NCBI RefSeq assembly: GCF_019880635.1 | Contig: NZ_JAINVX010000005.1 | Coordinates: 310,001-374,000, forward strand | Direction: 5' to 3' | Length of the DNA: 64,000 nucleotides | DNA from: Hanstruepera marina | GTDB lineage: Bacteria; Bacteroidota; Bacteroidia; Flavobacteriales; Flavobacteriaceae | Shown here: positions 43,907-53,639 of the stretch, one piece after another | How the letters are laid out: each line of letters begins with the position of its first letter | How positions within the stretch are numbered: the first letter of the stretch is position 1 | Notes under the pieces: model-generated | Told to the model about the DNA's origin: nothing | Database searches by the model: none | What the model saw: the letters and a program-made list of their open reading frames with translations, nothing else | Translations under genes and position numbers: made by a program

Positions 43907-46143
43907 GGACGTTTTTGTTATTGATAATTATGTTACCTGGAATGCTTTTTTCTCAAGAAGAATTGCAAGGAACCGTTTTTGACAAAAACGATTCAAATCA
44001 AACAATTCCATTACCAGGCGCAAATGTATATTGGTTAAATTCCGAAGTGGGTGATGTTACTGATTTTAACGGGAAATTCACTGTTCCGTATAGTTCGGAA
44101 TATAAAAAATTGATAATTAGCTATGTTGGTTATAAAACCGATACCTTAACTATAAGTTCAGCTAAATCAATTGAACACTTTTTAGAACCCACAAGTAATT
44201 TAGATGAAGTGGTTGTGACTTCTAGAAAGCAAGCAACGGCAAAATCGTATTTGCAAGCGCAGAATGTAATAATGGTTAGCAGTGATGAGTTATTGAAGGC
44301 TGCTTGCTGTAACTTGTCAGAAAGCTTTGAAACCAACCCTTCAATTGATGTTAATTTTGCTGATGCCTTAACAGGAACCCGACAAATTAAAATGTTGGGG
44401 TTGACGAGTCCGTATATTTTAATTACAACTGAAAATATTCCATCTATTAGAGGAGCTTCGCAAGCTTTTGGATTGAGTTTTATACCAGGAACCTGGGTAG
44501 AGAGTATTCAAATAACCAAAGGCTCTGGTAGTGTTGTAAATGGTTTTGAAAGTATTGCTGGACAAATAAATACCGAATTGGTTAAACCTTTAACCGATGA
44601 TAAACTGTTTGTAAACTTATATGGCGCAAGTAGCCAGCGTGTGGAATTAAACACACATTTTAATACTAAAGTTAGTGATAAGTGGAGTACAGGTTTGTAC
44701 CTGCATGGAAATTATCATAACAAGCGACACGATGTTAATAACGATGGTTTTATGGATATGCCTTTGTACGATCAAGTAAATGTTATGAACCGTTGGCAAT
44801 ATACTAATCCAGAAAAGGGTTTGGTCAGTTTTATAAACTTAAAATACCTGTCAGATAACAAGTTGGCGGGTCAAGTGGATTATAATCCTGATACCGATAA
44901 GTTTACAACAAACTCCTGGGGAAGTGAAATAAATACCAAGCGCTACGAGTTGTCTGCTAAATTTGGTTATGTAAACCCAGAAATACCTTATCAAAGTTTG
45001 GGCGTTCAAACCGCTTTTAGTAGCCATAAACAAGATTCGTATTTTGGCTTTAATATATACGATATTAGGCACAACAGCTTGTATACTAATGTAGTGTATA
45101 ATTCAATTATTAGCGATTCGCGTCATAAAATAAAAACAGGCGTAAGTTATACTTACGACCATTATGATGAGTTGGTTAATACAGCAGATTATGAACGCAC
45201 GGAGACCTCAATAGGTGGTTTTTTTGAGTACAATTATGATAATTTAGATAAGTTAAACTTGACCGCAGGAGTTAGGGTGGATCAACATAATTTACTCGGT
45301 TTTTTTGTAACTCCCAGATTGCATTTAAGATATACCCCTTGGGAAAAATCAGCTTTTAGAGCATCTATAGGAAGAGGTAAACGAAGTGCTAATATTTTTG
45401 CAGAAAATCAAAAACTATTTTCAACTTCTAGACAGATTAATATTTTAAGCTCTGGAGGAGATATTTATGGTTTAGATCCAGAAATAGCTTGGAACTATGG
45501 AGTTTCGTTTTTACAAGGGTTTAACTTGTTTAATCGGAAGGGTGATGTAACATTAGACTTTTATAGAACCGATTTTACAAATCAAATAGTAGTTGATTAT
45601 GAAAACCCATTAGAAGTAAACTTTTATAACCTTCAAGGGAAAAGCTTCGCTAATAGTTTTCAAACCGAAGTTAACTATAATGTTTTCGAACGGTTTGATT
45701 TGCGATTAGCCTATAAATACTATAATGTACAGACAGAATATCTGTCAGGACAGTTGGAAAATCCTTTAACCCCAAAGCATCGCTTTTTTGCTAATGCAGC
45801 CTATGAAACCCACTTAAAGGAAGTCGGGTCTGGCCACTGGAAATTTGATGCTACTTTTAATTGGTTAAGCAAGCAACGTTTTTCATCAACGGCTAATAAC
45901 CCCCAGCAATATCAGTTGCCAGAATATTCGCCAACTGTTGCTACGTTGAATGCGCAAATAACCAAAGTGTTTTCTCCTAAATTTGAAGTATATTTAGGAG
46001 GTGAGAATATTACTAATGTTAGACAGAATAATCCAGTAATGTCTGCAGATAATCCATTTGAATCAAATTTTGATACAACCTTTGTGTATGGTCCAGTTTT
46101 TGGAAGTATGTATTATGCTGGATTACGATTTAAAATAAATTAA
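43903..46143 (+). CDS. TonB-dependent receptor with carboxypeptidase-like domain
   Basis: Outer-membrane receptor of 746 residues. Signal peptide (to about residue 17), a carboxypeptidase regulatory-like beta-domain (about 20-95), a plug (about 115-230) and a 22-strand-type barrel ending GLRFKIN. The plug starts with an unusual Cys pair, C135-C136 (LLKAACCNLSE), before TGTRQIKMLG. Because its neighbours are HMA and HYC_CC_PP proteins, I infer uptake of a metal, probably copper, or a metal complex. It overlaps the HMA-MauE gene by four bases. No SusD partner is adjacent, which argues against glycan uptake. Confidence 0.87.
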   Translation: MRTFLLLIIMLPGMLFSQEELQGTVFDKNDSNQTIPLPGANVYWLNSEVGDVTDFNGKFTVPYSSEYKKLIISYVGYKTDTLTISSAKSIEHFLEPTSNLDEVVVTSRKQATAKSYLQAQNVIMVSSDELLKAACCNLSESFETNPSIDVNFADALTGTRQIKMLGLTSPYILITTENIPSIRGASQAFGLSFIPGTWVESIQITKGSGSVVNGFESIAGQINTELVKPLTDDKLFVNLYGASSQRVELNTHFNTKVSDKWSTGLYLHGNYHNKRHDVNNDGFMDMPLYDQVNVMNRWQYTNPEKGLVSFINLKYLSDNKLAGQVDYNPDTDKFTTNSWGSEINTKRYELSAKFGYVNPEIPYQSLGVQTAFSSHKQDSYFGFNIYDIRHNSLYTNVVYNSIISDSRHKIKTGVSYTYDHYDELVNTADYERTETSIGGFFEYNYDNLDKLNLTAGVRVDQHNLLGFFVTPRLHLRYTPWEKSAFRASIGRGKRSANIFAENQKLFSTSRQINILSSGGDIYGLDPEIAWNYGVSFLQGFNLFNRKGDVTLDFYRTDFTNQIVVDYENPLEVNFYNLQGKSFANSFQTEVNYNVFERFDLRLAYKYYNVQTEYLSGQLENPLTPKHRFFANAAYETHLKEVGSGHWKFDATFNWLSKQRFSSTANNPQQYQLPEYSPTVATLNAQITKVFSPKFEVYLGGENITNVRQNNPVMSADNPFESNFDTTFVYGPVFGSMYYAGLRFKIN

Positions 46144-46162
46144 AAACTTAAAAAATAAAAAG

Positions 46163-46516
46163 ATGAAAAAATTAATAGTTGTATTGTTCGTGTTTTTTGG
46201 CGCATTAAGCTTCGCGCAAAACAAAAATGCAAAGGCTAGTATGGAAGTTGATGGTGTTTGTAATATGTGTAAAGAACGAATTGAAAAAGCATGTATTAAA
46301 ACAAAAGGCGTAAAATCTGCCGTATGGAATGTTGAAACTCATGAATTAAAATTAATTTATGATGAGCGCAAAACAAATCTGAAAACAATAACAGAAAACA
46401 TTGTTGCCGTAGGTCATGATACTAAAGAATTAAAAGCAACAGATGAAGCCTATAATTCTGTTCATGACTGTTGTAGGTATAGAGATGAAGAGGTTCAAGA
46501 TGATCATAAAAAATAA
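46163..46516 (+). CDS. Periplasmic heavy-metal-associated (HMA) protein
   Basis: The 117-residue protein has a signal peptide (ending at SFAQ, residue 19) and one HMA domain with GVCNMC (C33, C36). The C-terminal HDCC (101-104) adds a second potential site. It is a likely soluble metallochaperone between the TonB receptor and the inner membrane. It starts 19 bases after the receptor stop in the same direction. Confidence 0.85.
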   Translation: MKKLIVVLFVFFGALSFAQNKNAKASMEVDGVCNMCKERIEKACIKTKGVKSAVWNVETHELKLIYDERKTNLKTITENIVAVGHDTKELKATDEAYNSVHDCCRYRDEEVQDDHKK

Positions 46517-46582
46517 CAACTTATTTAAGTGTTAATTGTTTCAATTGGTTATTTTCGTTTCATTAACCAGTAAACCTATTTT

Positions 46583-47188
46583 ATGAAAAATTTAATATGT
46601 CTAGCATGTTTCCTAATAACTTTGGTGAGTTTTAGTCAGAAAGATTTTATCCTAACCATTGGAGACGAGTCTCATGAAATTGCTCTAGATGAGAGCAACG
46701 AATTTAAAGTTAATGGTAAAGCAATAACAATTTCCGTTCGAGAGAAAGATACATTGGTTTATGAAGATTCCTTTTATAATTTTAAGTATATAAAAGATTA
46801 CAGTATTTCAAAAACGGTATTGGAAGAAGGGATAGAGCAAATCATGATCATGACAGCTTCTGGGTCAGGTGTTTTAATTCAGAAGTATGAGGCGTTTGAT
46901 CCTACAATGTTGCAAGAAATGATGCTTAATGAAGTGACCAAAGAAAGTATTAGTTATGGTTACACCATGGAGCGTCAAGATTACGAACGGGCTTTAGTGT
47001 CTGGACAAAAGTTAGAGATTTTAAAATCTGTTTTGGAGTATAAAGGTGAGATTGAAACTTATGAAATTACTGCTCTTGGAGGTAAGGATGAGGGGATATT
47101 AATTATGACTATGAATATGAATGACGAAATAGACCCTGAGGGTGTAGAAATGATTAACTTAATGTGGAATTCGTTGCATATAAAGTAA
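46583..47188 (+). CDS. Exported protein of unknown function
   Basis: I do not recognise this 201-residue protein. It has a signal peptide (ending near SFSQ, about residue 19). The rest is a mixed alpha/beta sequence with KDFILTIGDESHEIAL and a C-terminus DEIDPEGVEMINLMWNSLHIK that contains a predicted helix. The Met-rich region (MIMTASG, MLQEMMLNEV, LIMTMNMNDE) could bind metal, but no motif fixes this. It lies 66 bases after the HMA gene on the same strand and before a terminator, so it could be the last gene of the metal cassette. Confidence 0.6.
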   Translation: MKNLICLACFLITLVSFSQKDFILTIGDESHEIALDESNEFKVNGKAITISVREKDTLVYEDSFYNFKYIKDYSISKTVLEEGIEQIMIMTASGSGVLIQKYEAFDPTMLQEMMLNEVTKESISYGYTMERQDYERALVSGQKLEILKSVLEYKGEIETYEITALGGKDEGILIMTMNMNDEIDPEGVEMINLMWNSLHIK

Positions 47189-47210
47189 TAACACCTATCT
47201 AAATAAAACA

Positions 47211-47237
47211 AAAAACACGGTTCTAAACCGTGTTTTT
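47211..47237. terminator. Bidirectional terminator after the metal cassette
   Basis: Perfect 12-bp stem AAAAACACGGTT (47211-47222) / AACCGTGTTTTT (47226-47237) with a three-base loop. It separates the + cassette from the convergent large exported-protein gene, and has A and T runs to serve both strands. Confidence 0.88.
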
Positions 47238-47281
47238 TGTTTTTATACCTATAGACTTAAATGTTTTTAGAAATAGAAAAA

Positions 47282-49630
47282 TTACTTTAAATCAATGGTC
47301 TCAACTTTTGAAAATAAACTACCATCATTTCCCATACCATTTATATGTAAATTAATACTTCCATAAAAATAGTTAGGAATCTTAAAACTAAATATACCAT
47401 TAGAATTTGAAGTTACATTGGGTATCCAATGTAATACTCCATATGCTGCAAAAGTATCTCGTTGTGATTTGTTGTAAAAAGGGGTGTAATAAGTTTCAGG
47501 TCTAGAAAAGCCAAATTCAATCATAGAGTTTTTTATTTCAATCATCGCCTTTTTTTGATAATCTTGGTAATCAAAATTAGGGGCAGATACAGCGTTAAAA
47601 ATGGTAGAGTGAGTTTGACTAGCTAGATTACTACGAATCATGGGGTTGTGTTGGGTAAATATTTGATTAAAATCTCCCGGAGCAACGTCACGCGTTCCAA
47701 AATAGCCACCTTGGCCATAGATGTTGTTGGAGTACCTACCGCTACCAGCATATCTGCCGTATTGTCCTTCAAAAATTCGAATGTCATAATTTCTATTGCT
47801 TCTAGCATAAATATTGCGATAGTCAGAGCTTCCTACTCGTAAAGCCGATTCATACCTATTAGTGTATCTTGAAGTATGTCTTAAGGTGTCTCGGGAATGT
47901 TTTAGATCTACAGTGTCCAGTATAGTTACATTATCATAGATAAACTCATCCATTCTAATTTGAAGGTTTAACTTATCTTCTTGCATTGTGTCAGTTTCCG
48001 TCCTAATGGACTCTTTAATTAAATTAGGGAAAGCATTGAAATAAACCTTTGGAGTGGTAACTCTACCGCTTTTATCTTTTAGGCTAAAAAACACTCTGGA
48101 ATCATCAGATAAATATAGTTTTTCAAAAGTAAATTTATTGCCAGGTTTTATATCGGAACGTAAGAAAATTTCATTAAGTCCAGAAACAAGCATAATTTCG
48201 CCTTGGGATAAATCATTTTTATCTGAAATGGTACCATTAATGGTTATACCAAATTCAAAAGGGAAATAAGATTTTGGCGGAGAATTGAAAATATTACTCC
48301 AAGAATATTTGCTCCATCCTTGAGTAATTAAAAGAACATCTAAATCATAAGCTGCTTTTGGGCTTTCACTATTAAAATAGTAATTGGGATTTTCAATATG
48401 ACCTTTAACATAGGGGCTTAATAGAAATTTTGAAAGTATTGTTTTATCTTGGTTATAAGATTTTGTGATTGCTGGCAAAACAGATACACTCATGTTTTGG
48501 GAAATGGAATCCTTTTTACCATTAAATCCAAACCTTACTATAGTTGAGTCTTCCTCTTTGGTGAAGCCCAAAAGCAAAATGTTTTTAACCGATTTGTCGG
48601 TATAGTTATAGGTCAAACGTTCAGATATAGGTTGATTGCTATCGTTAAATAGGGTGATAATATTGATGCCAGAATATAAATTGGCTTTGGGGATTTTAAG
48701 TAAGTAAGTGTGCTTATTTGGTTCAAATTTTACATTTATTTTATAGACTAAACCATCTCTGTGAACAAGTAAGAAGTATGATTTATCTACTAATTTTGGC
48801 AAGGACGCTTTATTGGTTTTAATTGCAACTGCGATATCACTTTTTTCAGTATTATTAAATACATTCATAACGACTCCAATTGGTTTTGCCAATGGTAAGG
48901 GCTTTCGAACTGTTTTTCCATCTTTTAATATAGCGACCGCTGTATAATGCTCTTTTTCATCAATCAATAGGCTAAATTGTCCCATTCCGAAATCGTTACT
49001 CTTAAAAGTGGTTATTTTGTTGTTTTGACTATCAATTACATAGCCAGAGTCTATTTTTACACTTTCGCCTTTTTTGTCAATAATTTTATATCCAAAATTA
49101 TTAATTACATGGTTTAAGGCATGTCCGCCTTCTGGTAAAACCTGAAAATCGAATTCCTTTTCTAAAGTGTTCTTTGATATGTTTTCTTCAGAATTAGCAC
49201 CAACTATTTGAAATTTATCAAGACTGTAATGATCTTCTTTAAAATTACGCATCCAGTTGGTGGATACTTTTAAATAGTAAGTTCCTGGCGGATAATCAGG
49301 TTTTAAATCAAAGTTTCCAGAGGTCATACCGTTTTTTGCAAAGAGTAACTTTTTCTCAATTAAATTGCCTTTGGAATCAAAAATACTAGCATAAATATTA
49401 GTGGTTCTACGATATGGTTTTTGAGTTTTGGTATAATATACATATGTTTTAAACCATAAATCTTCTGCTGTGAAAAATTTAGTTTTATTAAGTTGAGTGT
49501 AAATCGTTTCATGATTTAAACTAAAGTAATCAATGTATTGTTCCTCAATACTTTTTATAGAATCATTTTGGGCATTTGTAAGGCTAAAAGTAAGTAATAA
49601 AATAAATAGACAAAAGTGGTTAATCTTCAT
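47282..49630 (-). CDS. Large exported MG2-like protein with Tyr/Arg/Gly-rich insert
   Basis: From ATG 49630 the protein has 782 residues, with a signal peptide (ending at LTNAQ, about 21). The N-terminal part (HETIYTQLNKTKFFTAEDLWFKTYVY) looks like macroglobulin MG2-type domains seen in Bacteroidota proteins that often carry a TonB plug fold. Here the later part has a low-complexity stretch (SRYTNRYE, SDYRNIYARSNRNYD, YGRYAGSGRYSNNIYG, at about residues 600-660). Function is unknown. An upstream in-frame ATG at 49678 adds residues without signal-peptide features, so I took the shorter start. Confidence 0.7.
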   Translation of the reverse strand: MKINHFCLFILLLTFSLTNAQNDSIKSIEEQYIDYFSLNHETIYTQLNKTKFFTAEDLWFKTYVYYTKTQKPYRRTTNIYASIFDSKGNLIEKKLLFAKNGMTSGNFDLKPDYPPGTYYLKVSTNWMRNFKEDHYSLDKFQIVGANSEENISKNTLEKEFDFQVLPEGGHALNHVINNFGYKIIDKKGESVKIDSGYVIDSQNNKITTFKSNDFGMGQFSLLIDEKEHYTAVAILKDGKTVRKPLPLAKPIGVVMNVFNNTEKSDIAVAIKTNKASLPKLVDKSYFLLVHRDGLVYKINVKFEPNKHTYLLKIPKANLYSGINIITLFNDSNQPISERLTYNYTDKSVKNILLLGFTKEEDSTIVRFGFNGKKDSISQNMSVSVLPAITKSYNQDKTILSKFLLSPYVKGHIENPNYYFNSESPKAAYDLDVLLITQGWSKYSWSNIFNSPPKSYFPFEFGITINGTISDKNDLSQGEIMLVSGLNEIFLRSDIKPGNKFTFEKLYLSDDSRVFFSLKDKSGRVTTPKVYFNAFPNLIKESIRTETDTMQEDKLNLQIRMDEFIYDNVTILDTVDLKHSRDTLRHTSRYTNRYESALRVGSSDYRNIYARSNRNYDIRIFEGQYGRYAGSGRYSNNIYGQGGYFGTRDVAPGDFNQIFTQHNPMIRSNLASQTHSTIFNAVSAPNFDYQDYQKKAMIEIKNSMIEFGFSRPETYYTPFYNKSQRDTFAAYGVLHWIPNVTSNSNGIFSFKIPNYFYGSINLHINGMGNDGSLFSKVETIDLK

Positions 49631-49664
49631 TTGTTTGTGACTTATTGGGGAATAAATATAGAAT

Positions 49665-49700
49665 AAAAAACGCTCCAAAGATTATTCTTGAAGCGTTTTT
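49665..49700 (-). terminator. Terminator of groEL
   Basis: Stem AAAAACGCT (49666-49674) / AGCGTTTTT (49692-49700) with further partial pairing inside the loop. On the minus strand it follows the groEL stop by 24 bases and ends in a T run. Confidence 0.7.
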
Positions 49701-49724
49701 AAATTATTTGTATTTAATATGATT

Positions 49725-51368
<1,644 letters not shown>

Positions 51369-51378
51369 TTAATAATGA

Positions 51379-51654
51379 TTAAACAATTGCAAGAATATCG
51401 CTCTCTCGCATGATTAAATAGTCTTTTCCGTCTAGCTTTAATTCGGTTCCAGCATATTTTCCGTAAAGAACTTTATCGCCAACTTTCACAGTCATTGGTT
51501 CGTCTTTTGTTCCTTTTCCAACAGCCATAACATTCCCTTGTTGTGGTTTTTCTTTGGCGTTGTCAGGAATTATAATACCTGATGCTGTTTTAGTTTCAGC
51601 TTCAACAGGTTCTATAAGAACTCTATCTGCTAATGGTTTAATGTTTAATGCCAT
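51379..51654 (-). CDS. groES: Co-chaperonin GroES
   Basis: Lid of the GroEL cavity, 91 residues. It starts [16 protein letters not shown] and has the mobile-loop and roof regions ([38 protein letters not shown]). The in-frame extension to 51828 (58 extra residues) runs through the sigma-54-like site and the secG terminator and is unlike the family, so I rejected it. It is the first gene of groES-groEL. Confidence 0.97.
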   Translation of the reverse strand: MALNIKPLADRVLIEPVEAETKTASGIIIPDNAKEKPQQGNVMAVGKGTKDEPMTVKVGDKVLYGKYAGTELKLDGKDYLIMRESDILAIV

Positions 51655-51703
51655 TTTTATATTATTTTGATTAATTAAACTTGTTTTAATGATTAATGAA
51701 TAA

Positions 51704-51719
51704 GCCAAAAATGTGCCAA
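51704..51719 (-). promoter_or_regulatory. Candidate sigma-54 promoter for groES-groEL
   Basis: The minus strand reads TTGGCACATTTTTGGC, close to TTGGCAC-N5-TTGC, with the invariant GG at -24 and GC at -12 spaced by ten bases (one mismatch in the -12 TTGC). The predicted start lies about 39 bases upstream of groES. No TAnnTTTG box was noticed nearby. A sigma-54 activator is encoded about 2 kb away. Confidence 0.5.
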
Positions 51720-51761
51720 TAGACTCATACTGACAAATTTTCATCACTAGTTTTATAGTAT

Positions 51762-51790
51762 AAAAAAAGCCAACTTTTAAGTTGGCTTTT
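51762..51790 (-). terminator. Terminator of the miaB-secG operon
   Basis: Perfect 12-bp inverted repeat AAAAGCCAACTT (51765-51776) / AAGTTGGCTTTT (51779-51790) with an A run at 51762-51768 that gives a T run on the minus strand, 21 bases after the secG stop. Confidence 0.85.
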
Positions 51791-51811
51791 AAAATGTTTT
51801 TCTCGTTAAAA

Positions 51812-52165
51812 TTATTGTGCAGAATCATTTGCTACACCACCATTGTCGGTTTGGTCAGGTGTAGTGGCAGGAACTACAGGTTGTTCTGTATTAACGTCAT
51901 CAATGGCTTTAGATTCGGCATCGCCAGAACCTCTGTTGATAGCAACGTTAGAAAGTAAAATTAAGACTAGCATAAGTGTTGCTAATGTCCAAGTACTTTT
52001 GTCTAAAAAGTCTGTAGTCTTTTTTACACCTCCTAATTGTTGTGTGCCACCACCTCCAAATGAAGACGATAATCCACCACCTTTTGGATTTTGTACCATG
52101 ATTACTACAACTAATAAAAATGCTACAACAACTATTAAGGCTAAAAATATTGTAAACGTACTCAT
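51812..52165 (-). CDS. secG: Preprotein translocase subunit SecG
   Basis: Small subunit of the SecYEG channel, 117 residues. The first membrane helix (about 6-24) is followed by [19 protein letters not shown], the family signature, then a second helix (about 57-73) and a flexible Asp/Thr/Pro tail. It overlaps the upstream TPR gene by one base and is the last gene of its operon. Confidence 0.93.
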   Translation of the reverse strand: MSTFTIFLALIVVVAFLLVVVIMVQNPKGGGLSSSFGGGGTQQLGGVKKTTDFLDKSTWTLATLMLVLILLSNVAINRGSGDAESKAIDDVNTEQPVVPATTPDQTDNGGVANDSAQ

Positions 52166-53121
52166 TATTCTATATTATTTTGTTCTTGTAATTGTTCTAC
52201 TGCTTTAATTTGGTCTGCAAAGAAACCACTTTTTTCTGGATATTTCAAACTTAAAATTTTATAAGATTGAATGGCTTTTTTATAGTTCTTTTGCTCCACA
52301 TAAATTCGTGCCAAAGTTTCAGTCATTAAAGCTTCTGGCTGTATCATTTGCTCTTCGGCTAGATTGATATTTTTAGCAGCCGTTTTTGTGGGTTTTAATT
52401 TTGGTGTTTTCTTTAAAAAACTATCAATTAATTCAAATTTTTTATCACGTGAATTAGAAGCTAGGTTTACTTCTGTAACTTTAATATGAGCTTTTTCTTC
52501 AGGTTCTTTTTGGATTTCCCTGTCAATAGGTTTAAAACTTGTAAGTTTTAACCATTCATTAAAAGAGTGCTTTTCGTCATGGCTAAATTGCAAAGGCGCT
52601 CCCAAGTTTAAAACGACTTCCGGAATATTTGCCTCAGTCTTTTCTGATTCTGATGATTCCTCAATTTTAGCTTCGGTGTCCAGTTTGAAGTTGGCAATTT
52701 TTGTACGTTCTACTTTAGGCTGAAATAATTCTGGATCGAGAACATTTTGGGTGTCTTTAATCTGCTCCTTAAGAGCGTCGTCAATTTGGACACTTTTGTT
52801 AACTGAAATATCTTCAATAGTTACATCTAAATCACGAACGTTTTCGGTATTCTGTTTAATGAATTGGGAAATTTCGTTTTGAATGAATTCTTCTGAAGTT
52901 ATAAAATCAAATAAAATACTACGGTCTGTGGTATAGGCAGCAGTTGTTTTTAACTCTTGGTTATATTTAACGCTCTGTTTGTTTTTTAAGGCTTTTAAAT
53001 AAATTGCTCGAGCTGATTGAAAATAAGGAAACTGACTAATGATATCTGAAAGTTCATCTGTATATTCAGAAGTTATTTTTTGAGGGTCTTGAATTATTTC
53101 AGAAAACAGAGTAGCAGTCAT
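52165..53121 (-). CDS. TPR-like protein of unknown function
   Basis: The 318-residue cytoplasmic protein has no signal peptide. A first helical part (about 1-90) is followed by a charged, low-complexity middle. The C-terminal TPR-like pair contains TETLARIYVEQKNYKKAIQSYKILSLKYPEKSGFF. It is known to me as a member of the miaB-lptE-secG gene set in Flavobacteriia; the function is undefined. It overlaps secG by one base and lies three bases after lptE. Confidence 0.75.
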   Translation of the reverse strand: MTATLFSEIIQDPQKITSEYTDELSDIISQFPYFQSARAIYLKALKNKQSVKYNQELKTTAAYTTDRSILFDFITSEEFIQNEISQFIKQNTENVRDLDVTIEDISVNKSVQIDDALKEQIKDTQNVLDPELFQPKVERTKIANFKLDTEAKIEESSESEKTEANIPEVVLNLGAPLQFSHDEKHSFNEWLKLTSFKPIDREIQKEPEEKAHIKVTEVNLASNSRDKKFELIDSFLKKTPKLKPTKTAAKNINLAEEQMIQPEALMTETLARIYVEQKNYKKAIQSYKILSLKYPEKSGFFADQIKAVEQLQEQNNIE

Positions 53122-53124
53122 TTT

Positions 53125-53634
53125 TTACCATTTAGCTAATGAAGCATTAAAAATGTCTTGTGTTAGGCGCTCAAAAATTTCTTCGTAGGCGGCTGCTCTA
53201 ACAGCTCCTGTTAATTGCGCGCTTGCTGGATAATCATAAAAAAATGAAAAACGCTGTTCAAAATTGTCTTCTTCATTTTTCATGTTGAAGAATCGAACAT
53301 TAACAGTCATGGTCAATCGGTTTTGGGCAGCAGTAATTTCTGCAGTTGCAGTAGTAGGGGAGATACGGTATTCGGTAATTTCGCCTTCGTAAATTAAATG
53401 CCCATTACTTTTTACTAAATCTAAGTTGGTTTGATTTAAAAGTAAATCGATTAATGAATTTGTAAAATCACGATCTAACCCAGGTTCTACCAAAAGGGCA
53501 TTGTTCTGGAAGAAATTAACTTGAAATGATTTTACATCTGATGATATGGAGGCTCCTGTAAATGAATATCCTCCGGCACAACCATTAATGGAAACAACGA
53601 TAACTAGTAATACGATATATTTTAAAAATCTCAT
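53125..53634 (-). CDS. lptE: LPS-assembly lipoprotein LptE
   Basis: Partner of LptD in lipopolysaccharide insertion at the outer membrane. The 169-residue protein has a signal peptide with lipobox INGC (C19). The rest has the alpha/beta pattern and motifs typical of the Bacteroidota family (GYSFTGASISSDVKSFQVNFFQN, EFTNSL-like regions, NVRFFNMKNEEDNFEQRF). Its order with miaB, the sigma-54 activator, TPR and secG supports the call. Confidence 0.85.
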   Translation of the reverse strand: MRFLKYIVLLVIVVSINGCAGGYSFTGASISSDVKSFQVNFFQNNALLVEPGLDRDFTNSLIDLLLNQTNLDLVKSNGHLIYEGEITEYRISPTTATAEITAAQNRLTMTVNVRFFNMKNEEDNFEQRFSFFYDYPASAQLTGAVRAAAYEEIFERLTQDIFNASLAKW

Positions 53635-53639
53635 GTATT

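Noticed and set aside
51655-51828. 58-residue N-terminal extension of GroES
   Set aside because: GroES is about 91-97 residues. The extension contains the candidate promoter and the secG terminator.
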